Source: Pseudomonas sp. Seg1 | GTDB lineage: Bacteria > Pseudomonadota > Gammaproteobacteria > Pseudomonadales > Pseudomonadaceae | Direction of reading: 5' to 3' | Assembly (NCBI RefSeq): GCF_018326005.1 | Contig: NZ_AP021903.1 | Coordinates: 3,691,501-3,755,500 of the forward strand | DNA length: 64,000 nucleotides | In this document: positions 18,229 to 28,420 of the stretch, piece after piece | Position numbering within the stretch: the first letter of the stretch is position 1 | How the letters are laid out: every line of letters starts with the position of its first letter | Made by a program: the position numbers and the translations under genes | Notes under the pieces: model-generated | The model's input: only the letters and a program-made list of their open reading frames with translations | Databases searched by the model: none | Told to the model about the DNA's origin: nothing

Positions 18229-19002
18229 ATGACGACTCTTTCTGGCAAGACTGCATTGGTCACCGGCTCCACCAGCGGCATCGGTCTGGGCATTGCCCTC
18301 GTGCTGGCAAAGGCCGGGGCCAACGTGATTCTCAATGGTTTCGGCGATGCTGCCCCGGTGATTGCCGAGGTCGCGCAGTTCGGCGGCAAGGTCGGCCATC
18401 ACCCGGCCGACGTCAGCGATCCGGCGCAGATCGCCGACATGGTCGACTACGCCGAGCGCGAATTTGGCGGCGTCGACATTCTGGTCAACAACGCCGGCAT
18501 CCAGCATGTCGCCGCCGTTGAAGAGTTCCCGATCGAGCGCTGGGACTCGATCATCGCCATCAACCTCTCGTCGGTGTTTCACAGCACGCGCCTGAGTTTG
18601 CCGGGCATGCGCGCCAAGGGTTGGGGCCGAATCATCAATATCGCCTCCGTGCACGGTCAGGTCGGCTCAACCGGCAAGGCTGCCTACGTTGCGGCGAAAC
18701 ACGGGGTGATCGGCCTGACCAAAGTGGTCGGTCTGGAAACCGCGACCAGCAACGTCACCTGCAACGCGATCTGCCCGGGCTGGGTTCTGACGCCGCTGGT
18801 GCAGAAGCAGATCGACGACCGTGCTGCCACGGGTGTCGATCCGCAGCAGGCGCAACACGATTTGCTGGCCGAGAAGCAGCCGTCACTGGCGTTCGTCACG
18901 CCGCAGCATCTGGGTGAACTGGTGTTGTTCCTGTGCAGCGAGGCTGGTAGCCAGGTGCGCGGGGCGGCGTGGAATATTGATGGGGGATGGCTGGCGCAGT
19001 AA
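18229..19002 (+). CDS. bdhA: D-3-hydroxybutyrate dehydrogenase
   Basis: A 257-residue short-chain dehydrogenase that oxidises D-3-hydroxybutyrate to acetoacetate with NAD. Motifs are the cofactor loop TGSTSGIG, NNAGIQHV, catalytic S in INIASVHG, the Y-x3-K pair in AAYVAAKHG, and the characteristic CPGWVLTPLV-x2-QI segment of 3-hydroxybutyrate dehydrogenases. ATG 18229 is the start; a TTG further upstream overlaps the permease stop. The 7-bp gap to the permease means they are co-transcribed. Confidence 0.95.
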   Translation: MTTLSGKTALVTGSTSGIGLGIALVLAKAGANVILNGFGDAAPVIAEVAQFGGKVGHHPADVSDPAQIADMVDYAEREFGGVDILVNNAGIQHVAAVEEFPIERWDSIIAINLSSVFHSTRLSLPGMRAKGWGRIINIASVHGQVGSTGKAAYVAAKHGVIGLTKVVGLETATSNVTCNAICPGWVLTPLVQKQIDDRAATGVDPQQAQHDLLAEKQPSLAFVTPQHLGELVLFLCSEAGSQVRGAAWNIDGGWLAQ

Positions 19003-19064
19003 ATCTTCAACTGACCCGGTGTGATCCTGACCTTGTGCGTGAATCAGATAACAAGAGGCAAACA

Positions 19065-21020
19065 ATGTCCGACATCCTCTGGCAACCCGACGCCAACCGT
19101 ATCGCCCATTCGCGCATGGACACGTTCCGGCGCTTGGTCAATCAGCGCCATTCGCTGGACCTTGACGACTACCCTGCCCTGCACCAGTGGAGCATCGATC
19201 AGCGTGAAGCGTTCTGGCAGGCCATCGTCGATTTTTTCGGCATCAGCTTCCATACCCAACCCGACGCGGTCCTGCGTGAGGGCACGAAAATGCCCAGTGC
19301 CGAATGGTTTCCCGGCGCCACCCTGAACTTCGCCGAACACCTGTTGCGGCGGCGCGACGATGCCGTTGCGGTCATCAGCGTGGCGGAGAACGGTCAGCGC
19401 GAGCAATTGACCTGGGCCGAACTGGCCAGTCAGGTCGCAGGATTCCAAGCCAGTCTGCAAGCAGCGGGCGTTGGCCTCGGCGACCGGGTGGCGGCATGCA
19501 TGCCCAATACCTGGCAGACGCTGGTGGGGATGCTGGCGACCACCAGCCTCGGAGCGATCTGGTCGTGTTCCTCTCCGGACTTCGGCACCCACGGGGTGAT
19601 CGACCGCTTCGGCCAGATCGAGCCGAAGGTGCTGATCACCTGCGCCGGTTATCGTTACGCTGGCAAAGAGATCGACCAGACAACCAAGCTCAATGAAATT
19701 CTGGCGCAACTGCCGACGCTGCAACAGTTGATCATCGTGCCCTACGCGCGCCCGCAGGCTCGCGTGCAGGATTACCGGACGCAGGCGGATGTCACGCTGT
19801 GGGAAGAGTTTTACCACCCCGGCGGTGAGCCGCGTTTCGTGCCGGTGCCGTTCGCGCATCCGCTGTACGTGCTGTATTCCAGCGGCACCACCGGCGTGCC
19901 GAAATGCATCGTGCACAGCACCGGCGGTGTCCTGCTGCAACACGTCAAGGAACACGGTCTGCATGTCGACCTCGGCCCCGGCGATCGCCTGTTCTACTAC
20001 ACCACTTGCGGCTGGATGATGTGGAACTGGCTGGTCTCGGCGCTTGCGGTCGGCAGTGCTGTGGTGTTGTACGACGGCTCGCCGTTTCATCCGGACGAAC
20101 AGCGCTTGCCGGATCTGCTTCAGGACGAACGTGTCAGCGTCTTCGGCACCAGCCCGAAATTTCTCGCGACGCTGGAGAGCAGCGGCCTCAAGCCTCGCGA
20201 AAGCCACGATCTGAGCCACCTGAAAACCTTGCTTTGCACGGGTTCGGCGCTGTCACCACAGAGCTACGACTTCGTCTACCGCGATTTCAAATCCGACGTC
20301 TGCCTGGCCTCGATGTCCGGCGGCACCGATATCGTTTCCTGCTTCGTCAACGGCAATCCGCTGTCGGCGGTACGTCGCGGCGAAATCATGGGCAAAAGTC
20401 TGGGCATGGCGGTTGAGGTGTGGAATGACGCCGGCCAACCGCTGATCGGCGAGAAAGGCGAACCGGTTTGCACCCGGCATTTCCCGGCGATACCGATCGG
20501 CTTGTGGAACGATGCCGACGGAGAAAAACTGCGCAAATCCTATTTCAGCCTGTTCCCCGGCGTCTGGGCGCAAGGCGATTACGCCGAACAACTGCCCCAC
20601 GGCGCGATGATGATTCACGGTCGATCCGACGCCGTGCTCAATCCCGGCGGCGTGCGCATTGGTACAGCGGAGATCTATCGGCAGGTGGAAAAAGTCCCGC
20701 AAGTGCTCGACAGCGTGGCAATCGGGCAGCAGTGGCAGGATGACGTGCGCGTGGTGCTGTTTGTGCGGTTGCAGGATGGCGTTGCACTGGATGAACCCCT
20801 GCAGGAGCAGATCCGTCAGGTGATCCGCGCGAACACCACACCCCGTCATGTACCGGCGAAGATTGTTCAGGTCACGGATATTCCGCGCACCATCAGCGGC
20901 AAAGTCGTGGAACTTGCCGTGAGAAACGTGGTGCACGGGGAGCCGGTGAAAAACACCGATGCACTGGCCAACCCGCAAGCATTAGAACAATTTCGCGACA
21001 GAAGTGAATTGAGCTGTTGA
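19065..21020 (+). CDS. acetoacetyl-CoA synthetase (acetoacetate--CoA ligase)
   Basis: A 651-residue ANL-family ligase that activates acetoacetate, the product of BdhA, to acetoacetyl-CoA for thiolysis. Motifs are the AMP-binding loop YSSGTTGVPKCIVHS, YTTCGWMMWNWL, the GTDIVSCF block and the C-terminal NPGGVRIGTAEIYRQVE, with the catalytic lysine near ISGK. Length and the TWAELASQVA and SLGAIWSCSSPDFG patterns fit acetoacetyl-CoA rather than acetyl-CoA synthetases. ATG 19065 has AAGAGG upstream. It is the last gene of the hydroxybutyrate operon and ends 4 bp from the convergent PilU-like gene. Confidence 0.93.
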   Translation: MSDILWQPDANRIAHSRMDTFRRLVNQRHSLDLDDYPALHQWSIDQREAFWQAIVDFFGISFHTQPDAVLREGTKMPSAEWFPGATLNFAEHLLRRRDDAVAVISVAENGQREQLTWAELASQVAGFQASLQAAGVGLGDRVAACMPNTWQTLVGMLATTSLGAIWSCSSPDFGTHGVIDRFGQIEPKVLITCAGYRYAGKEIDQTTKLNEILAQLPTLQQLIIVPYARPQARVQDYRTQADVTLWEEFYHPGGEPRFVPVPFAHPLYVLYSSGTTGVPKCIVHSTGGVLLQHVKEHGLHVDLGPGDRLFYYTTCGWMMWNWLVSALAVGSAVVLYDGSPFHPDEQRLPDLLQDERVSVFGTSPKFLATLESSGLKPRESHDLSHLKTLLCTGSALSPQSYDFVYRDFKSDVCLASMSGGTDIVSCFVNGNPLSAVRRGEIMGKSLGMAVEVWNDAGQPLIGEKGEPVCTRHFPAIPIGLWNDADGEKLRKSYFSLFPGVWAQGDYAEQLPHGAMMIHGRSDAVLNPGGVRIGTAEIYRQVEKVPQVLDSVAIGQQWQDDVRVVLFVRLQDGVALDEPLQEQIRQVIRANTTPRHVPAKIVQVTDIPRTISGKVVELAVRNVVHGEPVKNTDALANPQALEQFRDRSELSC

Positions 21021-21024
21021 TCCT

Positions 21025-22137
21025 CTAGTCCATCAATCCCCACTCACCCGAGGAGGATGGCGGCAACCCGGGGCCGGCATCGTCATGCAATTTCAAACGC
21101 AACCGCAGGTTGTTTACCGAGTCCGCATGTTTGAGCGCCTCCTCCTCACTGATCACTTTCTCCACCACCAGCGCAAACAGTGCGGCATCAAACGTCTGCA
21201 TGCCAAGCTCGGCAGACTTCTCCATGATGCCCTTCAACTCGGTGAATTCGTTTCGACGAATCAGATCCGTCACTGTCGGTGTACCCAGCATGACCTCGAC
21301 CGCGGCCCTGCGCTGTCCGTCCAGCGTGCGCACCAACCGCTGTGAGACAAAGGCCCTCAGGTTGTTGCCCAGCGCATGCAACAACTGCGGGCGACGCTCT
21401 TCGGTGAACATGTTGGTGATCCGGTCCAGCGCCTGATTGGCGTTATTTGCATGCAGGGTTGAAAGCACCAGATGCCCGGTCTCGGCAAACGCCAGCGCAT
21501 GCTCCATGGTTTCGCGGTCACGAATTTCGCCGATCAGCACCACGTCCGGCGCCTGGCGCAGAGTGTTTTTCAGCGCAGCGTGAAAACTGCGGGTGTCGAC
21601 GCCGACTTCTCGCTGGTTGATGATTGAGCGTTGATGCCGGTGGATGTACTCGATCGGGTCTTCGATGGTGACGATGTGCCCGCTACTATGGCGATTGCGG
21701 TGGTCGATAAGCGCTGCCAATGACGTCGACTTACCGGAATCGGTGGCGCCGACAAACAGGATCAGGCCCTGTTTGAGCATCACGGTTTCAAGCAGTATGG
21801 CCGGCAGCTTCAAATCTTCGAAACGCGGGATGTCGAGTTTGACGTTACGGATCACGATCGACACATCATTGCGCTGTTTGAAAATGTTGACCCGGAAGCG
21901 GCCAATCCCGGTACGCGAGATCGCCAGGTTCATTTCCAGATCCCGGTCGAACTCCCGGCGCTGCTCGGCGTCCATCAGTGAGGTGGCGACAGTCGCCAAC
22001 TCGCCGGGTTTGAAGGGTTGCTCGCTTAGCGGCGTGAGCACGCCGTCGAACCTTGCACTGGGTGGCGCGCCCGTGGACAGAAACAGATCCGAACCGTGCC
22101 GGCTTGCCAGTTGTTTAAGCAGTGCGTCGATTTCCAT
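21025..22137 (-). CDS. PilT/PilU-family type IV pilus retraction ATPase, orphan
   Basis: A 370-residue hexameric secretion ATPase of the PilU group. Motifs are GSDLFLSTGAPPS, Walker A GATDSGKS (130-137), Asp box ITIEDPIEYIHRHQ-like sequence, Walker B DVVLIGEIRDRET and the His box FAETGHLVLSTLHANNANQALDR. The fourth P-loop position is Asp where family members I know have Gly (GATGTGKS); the minimal G-x4-G-K-S rule is still met. No other pil genes are present. The start is ATG 22137 at the conserved N-terminus, though its Shine-Dalgarno is weak. It probably acts as an accessory retraction motor with PilT made elsewhere. Confidence 0.85.
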   Translation of the reverse strand: MEIDALLKQLASRHGSDLFLSTGAPPSARFDGVLTPLSEQPFKPGELATVATSLMDAEQRREFDRDLEMNLAISRTGIGRFRVNIFKQRNDVSIVIRNVKLDIPRFEDLKLPAILLETVMLKQGLILFVGATDSGKSTSLAALIDHRNRHSSGHIVTIEDPIEYIHRHQRSIINQREVGVDTRSFHAALKNTLRQAPDVVLIGEIRDRETMEHALAFAETGHLVLSTLHANNANQALDRITNMFTEERRPQLLHALGNNLRAFVSQRLVRTLDGQRRAAVEVMLGTPTVTDLIRRNEFTELKGIMEKSAELGMQTFDAALFALVVEKVISEEEALKHADSVNNLRLRLKLHDDAGPGLPPSSSGEWGLMD

Positions 22138-22265
22138 GACAAAAAGCACCCGTGAAGCTTGCAATGAACAGAGAGGGCCCGCGCCGTGACGCAAGGGGCC
22201 AAACCGCGTCTACCGAACTAGGATAGTAGACGCCGTCTCACCGACTGATGCTCAGGACTGATGTA

Positions 22266-24803
22266 ATGAACGCTGTACCGACCACTGACGATGCCCAAGT
22301 ATTGATCGCCCGAACGGATTGGAGTCGTACTCCGTTGGGCGCGTCTGGCACCTGGCCGCAGAGCTTGCGAACCGCGGTGGACATCGTGATTCATTCGCCG
22401 ATGCCGATGTTGCTGCTGTGGGGTGCGGAGCTGACGCAGATCTACAACAACGGCTTTGCCCTGCTCGCCGGAAGCAAGCATCCGCACGCTTTCGGACAAC
22501 CTGCGCACCAGATATGGCCAGAACTTCGAGACTTTACTGACCCGATTTACAGCGCCGTCCTACAAGGCCAGGTGCGCACCTACAGTGAGCGGCGTTTCAC
22601 CTTGCAGCGTGAGGGCAAGGAATCGGATTTCTGGCTTGATCTGACTTACAGTCCAATCCGCGATGAGAGCGCGCAAGTGGCCGGGATTCTGGTGACCGCC
22701 ATCGAAACCAACGAGCGCCGGCGCATCGCGCTGGAACTGCAACAGCGCTCCGATGACAGCCTCAAGGCCCAGCGCGAAACCGAAGAGCGCCTGCAACTGG
22801 CGCTTGCCGCAACTGATGCAGTGGGCACCTGGGACTGGGACATCGGCGAAGATCGCTTCATTGCCGACGCCCATTTCGCCCAGTTGCACGGCATCGATCC
22901 GGCGCGCGCCGCGCAGTTGCCCATCAGCGATTACCTGCACGGCGTGCATCCCGAAGACCGCGCGCTGGTCGCCCGCAGCATCAAGCATTGCATCACTCAC
23001 GGCACTGAATATGCGGAGGAATACCGCTTGTTGCTGCCTGGTGGCGAACAGCGTTGGGTGTTTGCCCGCGGGCGCTGCTACAAGGATCACCATGGCCGCC
23101 CGATGCGCTTCCTCGGTGCTGCCCTGGATCTGACCGAACGCAAACATACCGAACAGGCGTTGCGCCAAAGCCAGACCGAGCTGCAGTTGATCATCAACGC
23201 CATGCCGATCCTGATTAGTTACGTCGACCACGAAGAACGTTTTCGTCTGAACAACGCGGCGTATCTCGACTGGTACGGGCTGACTCCGCAGGAGTTGTAC
23301 GGCCGCACGATTCGCGAAGTGATCGGCGAAGAGGCCTATTTTCTGCGCGCAGCGTATATCGCCGAAGCGCTGGCTGGCCGCCCCTGCTCGTTCAGCCTCT
23401 ATACCCATCACCGTGACGGCAGCGCCCGGCATGCGCTGATGAATTACTTGCCGCGTCACGGCCCCGATGGCGCGGTCAACGGTTTCTACATTTTCGTGAT
23501 CGACGAAACCGAACGTAAAAAGACCGAAGAAGCACTGCGCAATCTCAACGAGACCCTTGAGGAGCGAGTCAGTGCCCGCACGGATCAACTGGCGCAGGCC
23601 AATCAACGTTTGCAGAACGAGATGTTCGAGCGTGAGCGCGCCGAAGATGCGTTGCGCCATGCGCAGAAGATGGAAGCGGTCGGCCAGCTCACTGGCGGCA
23701 TCGCCCATGACTTCAACAACATGCTCACCGGGATCATCGGCAGCCTCGACCTGATGCAACGCTATATCGCCAATGGTCGGGCCGACGAGATCGGCCGTTT
23801 CACCGAAGCAGCGGTGTCCTCGGCCAACCGTGCAGCCGCCCTCACCCACCGTTTACTGGCGTTTTCGCGGCGCCAGTCGCTGGATCGCAAGACCCTGAAC
23901 GTCAACGAGCTGATCCATTCGCTGGAGGATCTGATCCGTCGCACCAAGGGCGATCCGATCGAACTCACCTTGCGTCTGGCCGAAGACGTGTGGCCGGTCA
24001 GCACGGATGTCAGCCAACTGGAAAATGCCCTGCTCAATCTGGTGATCAACGCCCGCGACGCCATGCCCGAGGGCGGTGAGCTGCTGATCGAGACGGCCAA
24101 CGTCTATCTCGATGGCAGTGACCTTACGACGCTGGAACCGGTCAAGGCTGGCGACTACTTGATGTTGGCGGTCAGCGACAACGGCACCGGCATGACGCCT
24201 TCGGTGCGCTCCAAGGCCTTCGATCCGTTTTTCACCACCAAACCCATCGGCCAGGGCACCGGCCTCGGGTTGTCGATGATTTATGGTTTTGCCCAGCAAT
24301 CCGGCGGCCATGTCAGCCTCGACAGTTTGCCGGGCCAGGGCACTTGCGTGCGCCTGTACTTGCCGCGCTTGCATGGCATCGAGCCTGAATTCCCGTCTGT
24401 CGAGCCGATCGAGCAGACGTCGCCCACTGCAACAGGTGAAACCGTGGTGGTGGTCGAAGATGACCCGGCGGTGCGCATGCTGGTCACCGATCTGTTGAAG
24501 AGCCTGGGTTACCAGGCTCATGAAGCGGAAGACGCCAAGACCGCCCTGCCGCTGCTGGAGTCGGATTTGCGCGTGGATCTGCTGGTCACCGACGTTGGCC
24601 TGCCGGGCATGAATGGTCGGCAACTGGCAGAGATCGCCCGCCAGCGTCGCCCGACGCTCAAAGTGCTGTTCATGACCGGGTATGCGCAGAATGCCGCCGA
24701 GCGTCAGGGCTTCCTGGAGGATGGCATGGACATGGTGGCCAAACCGTTTTCGATTGAACTGCTGGCCAGCAAGATCCGCACGATGATCAGCCAAACGCCT
24801 TGA
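22266..24803 (+). CDS. PAS-domain hybrid sensor histidine kinase/response regulator
   Basis: An 845-residue hybrid kinase without membrane helices, so probably cytosolic. There are three N-terminal sensory modules: a PAS/GAF-like one at about 10-145 ([20 protein letters not shown]), a PAS_3 fold at about 175-300 ([15 protein letters not shown]) and a PAS at about 305-425. The HisKA box has H481 ([13 protein letters not shown]). The HATPase_c has NGTGM and [18 protein letters not shown]. The C-terminal receiver has D776 ([13 protein letters not shown]). ATG 22266 follows AGGA by 8 nt. No cognate regulator is adjacent; the signal is unknown. Confidence 0.92.
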   Translation: MNAVPTTDDAQVLIARTDWSRTPLGASGTWPQSLRTAVDIVIHSPMPMLLLWGAELTQIYNNGFALLAGSKHPHAFGQPAHQIWPELRDFTDPIYSAVLQGQVRTYSERRFTLQREGKESDFWLDLTYSPIRDESAQVAGILVTAIETNERRRIALELQQRSDDSLKAQRETEERLQLALAATDAVGTWDWDIGEDRFIADAHFAQLHGIDPARAAQLPISDYLHGVHPEDRALVARSIKHCITHGTEYAEEYRLLLPGGEQRWVFARGRCYKDHHGRPMRFLGAALDLTERKHTEQALRQSQTELQLIINAMPILISYVDHEERFRLNNAAYLDWYGLTPQELYGRTIREVIGEEAYFLRAAYIAEALAGRPCSFSLYTHHRDGSARHALMNYLPRHGPDGAVNGFYIFVIDETERKKTEEALRNLNETLEERVSARTDQLAQANQRLQNEMFERERAEDALRHAQKMEAVGQLTGGIAHDFNNMLTGIIGSLDLMQRYIANGRADEIGRFTEAAVSSANRAAALTHRLLAFSRRQSLDRKTLNVNELIHSLEDLIRRTKGDPIELTLRLAEDVWPVSTDVSQLENALLNLVINARDAMPEGGELLIETANVYLDGSDLTTLEPVKAGDYLMLAVSDNGTGMTPSVRSKAFDPFFTTKPIGQGTGLGLSMIYGFAQQSGGHVSLDSLPGQGTCVRLYLPRLHGIEPEFPSVEPIEQTSPTATGETVVVVEDDPAVRMLVTDLLKSLGYQAHEAEDAKTALPLLESDLRVDLLVTDVGLPGMNGRQLAEIARQRRPTLKVLFMTGYAQNAAERQGFLEDGMDMVAKPFSIELLASKIRTMISQTP

Positions 24804-24854
24804 GTTGAGGCATAATCCGCGCCCCGCCGTCACCCCGTTATCAGGTACCGCAAG

Positions 24855-25130
24855 ATGAAAGCCCAAGCCCGCCACATTCTGGTGAAAACCGCCGAAGAGG
24901 CCGAACAGCTCAAACAACGCATTGCCAAGGGCGAAGCGTTTGATGTGCTGGCGAAGAAATACTCGACCTGCCCGTCCGGCAAGCGCGGCGGTGATCTGGG
25001 TGAAGTGCGGCCGGGGCAGATGGTCGGTGCGATTGATGCGGTGATCTTCAAGAAGCCCTTACGCACGGTGCATGGGCCGATCAAGAGCAAGTTTGGTTAT
25101 CACCTGGTGCAGGTGTTTTACCGGGATTAG
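24855..25130 (+). CDS. parvulin-type peptidyl-prolyl isomerase, second copy
   Basis: A 91-residue single-domain parvulin, paralogous to the one at 9021-9302: both share ARHILV, the STCPS-x2-x-GGDLG block and FGYHL near the C-terminus. This copy is more basic (KSKFGYHLVQVFYRD). The ATG at 24855 has a poorly defined ribosome site. It is 51 bp after the hybrid kinase and may be read through from it. A REPIN separates it from the convergent kinase gene. Confidence 0.93.
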   Translation: MKAQARHILVKTAEEAEQLKQRIAKGEAFDVLAKKYSTCPSGKRGGDLGEVRPGQMVGAIDAVIFKKPLRTVHGPIKSKFGYHLVQVFYRD

Positions 25131-25147
25131 GGTTGTCTTTAGGACCC

Positions 25148-25211
25148 CATCGCGGGCAAGCCCGCTCCCACAGGAGAACGTAGTCCAATGTGGGAGCGAG
25201 CCTGCTCGCGA
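25148..25211. repeat. REPIN, copy 3 (mixed arms)
   Basis: Left arm CATCGCGGGCAAGCCCGCTC; right arm GAGCGAGCCTGCTCGCGA. The two arms belong to different REP sub-variants (GCGGGC/GCCCGC and GCGAGC/GCTCGC), so the doublet is imperfect. It sits between convergent genes. Confidence 0.85.
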
Positions 25212-25242
25212 ACCGATTGCGCAGCAAGCGGCCATTCACCGC

Positions 25243-26175
25243 CTATTTCGGAATCAATGCCCCCGGCACTTGAATCACCCGACTGGCCAACTGATGCCCT
25301 GCCTCTGCCGCCTCGGCCGGACTGCCACCCATCAGACGGCTGGCCAGATACGCCGCACTGAACGAGTCCCCCGCCGCCGTGGTGTCCACCACCTTTTCAA
25401 CCTTCTGCGCCGGCACTTCAAACGCTTCGCCATCACAGCGGATCAGGCATGCTTCGGCGCCGCGCTTGAGCACCACTTCCGGCGTGCCGATCTGCGCGTA
25501 AGCCTCGAATACCGCAGCGCAATCGGCAAAACCGAACAGTGCCTGCTCGTCATCCACCGTCAATAACGCCAGGTCTATGTGCGGAAGAACGCTGCGGTAA
25601 GCCGCCCGTGCCTCTTCCGGTGACGCCCACAAACGGGGCCGGTAGTTGTTGTCGAAGACGATCCGCGCATCGCGTTGGCGGGCTTCGATCAGGGTCTGGA
25701 TCAAACGGTCGCGGCCCTGGGCACCAAGAACGGCCAGGGTGATGCCGCTGAAATACAGCACATCGTAATCCGCCAGCGCGGCCAGAATCGGTTCGGCGGC
25801 CGGCGTGGTGAAGCAATCGCGCACGGCGGCTTCGTTGCGCCAGTAGAGAAAACGCCGTTCGCCATTGGCATCGGTCTGGATGCAATACAGGCCGGGCAGC
25901 CGTCCGGGCAGGCGTTGCACCCTTTGCAGGCCGATGCCTTCGTCGGCCCAACTGGCGCACATGGCGTCGCTGAAACTGTCATCGCCCAGCGCCGTGACGT
26001 AGTCGACCTGGGCCTTGTCGCCCAAGGCGCGGGACAGGTAGACGGCGGTGTTGAGGGTATCGCCGCCAAAGCTTTGCTGCAGGCTGCCGTCGGCACGCTG
26101 CTGGAGTTCGATCATGCATTCGCCGATCAGGGCGATGCGCGGGGTGTTGGGGCCCAATGGGCTCAGGCTGGTCAT
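25243..26175 (-). CDS. PfkB-family sugar kinase, 2-dehydro-3-deoxygluconokinase-like
   Basis: A 310-residue ribokinase-fold kinase. The N-terminal IALIGECMIELQQ and FGGDTLNTAVYLSRAL are typical of KdgK. The C-terminal PfkB signature is DTTAAGDSFSAAYLASRL, with the catalytic Asp in AAGDSF. ATG 26175 begins the conserved part; the in-frame upstream extension is REPIN sequence. The predicted role is phosphorylation of 2-keto-3-deoxygluconate or a similar keto sugar. It is downstream of the DSD1-type enzyme and separated by a REPIN, so co-transcription is likely but not certain. The exact substrate is uncertain. Confidence 0.85.
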   Translation of the reverse strand: MTSLSPLGPNTPRIALIGECMIELQQRADGSLQQSFGGDTLNTAVYLSRALGDKAQVDYVTALGDDSFSDAMCASWADEGIGLQRVQRLPGRLPGLYCIQTDANGERRFLYWRNEAAVRDCFTTPAAEPILAALADYDVLYFSGITLAVLGAQGRDRLIQTLIEARQRDARIVFDNNYRPRLWASPEEARAAYRSVLPHIDLALLTVDDEQALFGFADCAAVFEAYAQIGTPEVVLKRGAEACLIRCDGEAFEVPAQKVEKVVDTTAAGDSFSAAYLASRLMGGSPAEAAEAGHQLASRVIQVPGALIPK

Positions 26176-26217
26176 CTTGTGGTGTCTCTGGTTGATCGAT
26201 GGTGTCTGGTCTGGCCT

Positions 26218-26308
26218 CATCGCTGGCAAGCCAGCTCCCACAGGGTTTTCGGTCGTTCACAAATGTTGTGTACACCAAAAAACTGTGGGAGCTGGCTTGC
26301 CAGCGATG
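26218..26308. repeat. REPIN, copy 4
   Basis: Same arms as copy 1, and the 40-bp centre (containing TTTTCGGTCGTTCACA) is nearly the same as in copy 1 at 15007-15100. The two copies therefore derive from one another as a whole unit, not as separate REPs. Confidence 0.9.
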
Positions 26309-26329
26309 GCCGTTACACGGTTTCGAGAC

Positions 26330-27544
26330 TTAGAAACAGGTTTGCATGCTCTCGATCACCGACAACTGCTCGTCCACCAGCAATCCCACACGCCACTTGT
26401 CGAAGGTCAGGCACGGGTGCGAAGTGCCGAAGGAAATGATGTCGCCCACGCGCAGTTCAACCCCCGGCGCTACAGTCATGAATGCATGCTGATCCATCAC
26501 CGCCGTGACCTTGCACGCGCCAACGTCCTCACCCACCGCCGGCACCAATCCGGCCTTGTAACGCAACAACGGCACCGGCAGACCGGCATCGAATGCGACA
26601 TCACGTTTGCCCAAGGCAATCACCGCAAACCCAGGCTCCGGAAGCGATTGCACGTGCGCCCAGACTTCCAGCGCCGGACGCAGGCCTTCGTGCAGATCGC
26701 TGCGACGGTCGAGCACGCAGCATTGCGCTTCTTTGTAGATACCATGGTCGTGCGCCACGTAGCTGCCCGGACGCAACACGCTGAGGAAGCGGCCGCCGGC
26801 ATTCTGCGCTTCGAACGATTCGGCAATCAGGTCGTACCACGCCGAACCGGAAGCAGTGATGATCGGTTTGGCGATGGCAAACGCGCCGCTGTCCTGCAAC
26901 TGCACGGCCAGACGCACCAGTGACGCGGCGAATTCGCGAATGCCGCTGACCGCGTGATCACCATGAATCACGCCTTCATAACCTTCGATACCGGTCAGGG
27001 CCAGCGCCGGTTGCGCGTTGATCGCCTTGGCCAGCTCGATGACTTCCTGCTCGCTGCGGCAACCGCAACGGCCGCCGACTACGCCGTACTCGATCATCAC
27101 GTTGAGCTTCACGCCGCGCGAGGCGAAGTAAGCGCCAAGATCGGCGACGTTGTCCGGGTGATCGACCATGCAATAGAAATCAAACGTCGGGTCGGCGAGC
27201 AGATCGGCAATCAGCGCCATATTCGGTGTGCCAACCAGTTGGTTGGCCATCAGCACCCGCCGTACACCGTGGGCGTAAGCAGCGCGGGTCTGGGTGGCGC
27301 TGGCGAGGGTGATGCCCCACGCGCCGGCGTCGAGCTGACGCTTGAACAGCGCCGGGGTCATGCTGGTCTTGCCGTGAGGCGCGAGTTCGGCGCCGCTGTC
27401 GCTGACGAACTTCTGCATCCAGCGAATGTTGTGCTCCAGTGCTTCGCGGTGCAGCACCAGCGCCGGCAGGCTGACGTCACGCACCAGGTGCGCGCCGATG
27501 GCGGCGTCGCCCTTTTCCACAGCAGTATTGATGGCAGTCGTCAT
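26330..27544 (-). CDS. DSD1-family PLP enzyme (D-threonine aldolase / D-amino-acid deaminase type)
   Basis: A 404-residue fold-type III PLP enzyme. The PLP lysine is K59 in APHGKTSMTP, and the C-terminal domain carries the zinc pair H376-x-C378 (SHPCLTF) typical of D-serine dehydratase-like and D-threonine aldolase enzymes. The central part has the alanine-racemase-like barrel (EYGVVGGRCGCRS, GIEGYEGVIHG). Which D-amino acid is used cannot be said. Nearby RidA, which removes reactive enamine/imine products of PLP deaminases, and a polar amino-acid importer fit catabolism of a D-amino acid. ATG 27544 is the start. Confidence 0.85.
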   Translation of the reverse strand: MTTAINTAVEKGDAAIGAHLVRDVSLPALVLHREALEHNIRWMQKFVSDSGAELAPHGKTSMTPALFKRQLDAGAWGITLASATQTRAAYAHGVRRVLMANQLVGTPNMALIADLLADPTFDFYCMVDHPDNVADLGAYFASRGVKLNVMIEYGVVGGRCGCRSEQEVIELAKAINAQPALALTGIEGYEGVIHGDHAVSGIREFAASLVRLAVQLQDSGAFAIAKPIITASGSAWYDLIAESFEAQNAGGRFLSVLRPGSYVAHDHGIYKEAQCCVLDRRSDLHEGLRPALEVWAHVQSLPEPGFAVIALGKRDVAFDAGLPVPLLRYKAGLVPAVGEDVGACKVTAVMDQHAFMTVAPGVELRVGDIISFGTSHPCLTFDKWRVGLLVDEQLSVIESMQTCF

Positions 27545-27587
27545 GGTCAAACTCCTCGCGTTCATTCGCGGCCGCAGGCAGTCGCGA

Positions 27588-28352
27588 TTATTCGTTGATC
27601 CGCCGGGCGAGGCTGTTGGCGCTCTCGATCAGTACCCGGCGATAGTCGTTGTAATTGTTCTTCGCATCGGCCCGTGGAGCGACGATGCACAGGGTGCAGA
27701 TGGCCACGCCGTAAAGGTCTTTGACCGGGGCGGCGAAGCAATGAGTGAAGGTGTCGGCGACGCTGTCGAAAGAAAAGAATCCGTCGATGCCGGCCTGACG
27801 GATTTCCGCCAGAAAGCGTTCCAGCGGCAAGCGTTCGCCGTCGGGCAGGATGTAGTCGTCTTCGTCGATCAGGTCGATGATCTGCTGGTCGCTCAAATGC
27901 GCCAGCAACAGGCGCCCGGAGGCGGTCCACGGGATCGGCGCGTTTTCGCCGATGTCGGAAGAAATGCGGAAATGCCGCTCGCCCTCCTTCATCAATGCCA
28001 CCGTGTATTTGCGCCCGTTGAGCAGGCACATCTGCGCGGTCTCGCGGGTCTGGCTGACGATCTCCTGCAAAGCGTGATCGGCCTCGCGACTGAGGTCGAA
28101 ATGACGCAAATGCGCCTGCCCGAGGAAATACAACTGACGGCCGAGATAGACGTGACCGTCCTTGCCCACCGGTTCCAGAATCCGCCGTTCCAGCAAGGAC
28201 GCGACCAGTTCGTAGACCGTGGATTTCGGGCTGCCGATACCGTTGGCGATGTCGTTGGGACGCAGCGGCTGGCCGATTTCCTTGAGGAAATCGAGGATAT
28301 CGAACGCCCGGTCCAGACCACGGGCCCGGCGCTTGATGGTGTCTTCGGTCAT
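27588..28352 (-). CDS. IclR-family transcriptional regulator
   Basis: A 254-residue regulator. The N-terminal winged helix (GLDRAFDILDFLKEIGQPL, then DIANGIGSPKSTVYELV) is followed by the IclR ligand domain from about residue 85 to the end. I start at ATG 28352, with GGGAA upstream; ATG 28367, five codons earlier, is possible. It lies 43 bp before the DSD1 gene and downstream of RidA. It is the obvious candidate to control the whole uptake/catabolic set, with the target perhaps at the repeated half-sites near 32038-32073. Confidence 0.9.
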   Translation of the reverse strand: MTEDTIKRRARGLDRAFDILDFLKEIGQPLRPNDIANGIGSPKSTVYELVASLLERRILEPVGKDGHVYLGRQLYFLGQAHLRHFDLSREADHALQEIVSQTRETAQMCLLNGRKYTVALMKEGERHFRISSDIGENAPIPWTASGRLLLAHLSDQQIIDLIDEDDYILPDGERLPLERFLAEIRQAGIDGFFSFDSVADTFTHCFAAPVKDLYGVAICTLCIVAPRADAKNNYNDYRRVLIESANSLARRINE

Positions 28353-28420
28353 GTCAGTGGTTCCCATAAAAGTTGCCGGGATGGTAACGGGCTCGTGAAG
28401 TTGTGTCAGTTGGATCGTCA

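Noticed and set aside
9021..25130. The two parvulin genes as a recent duplication
   Set aside because: They share motifs but differ throughout, including charge, and have unrelated flanks, so they are old paralogues.
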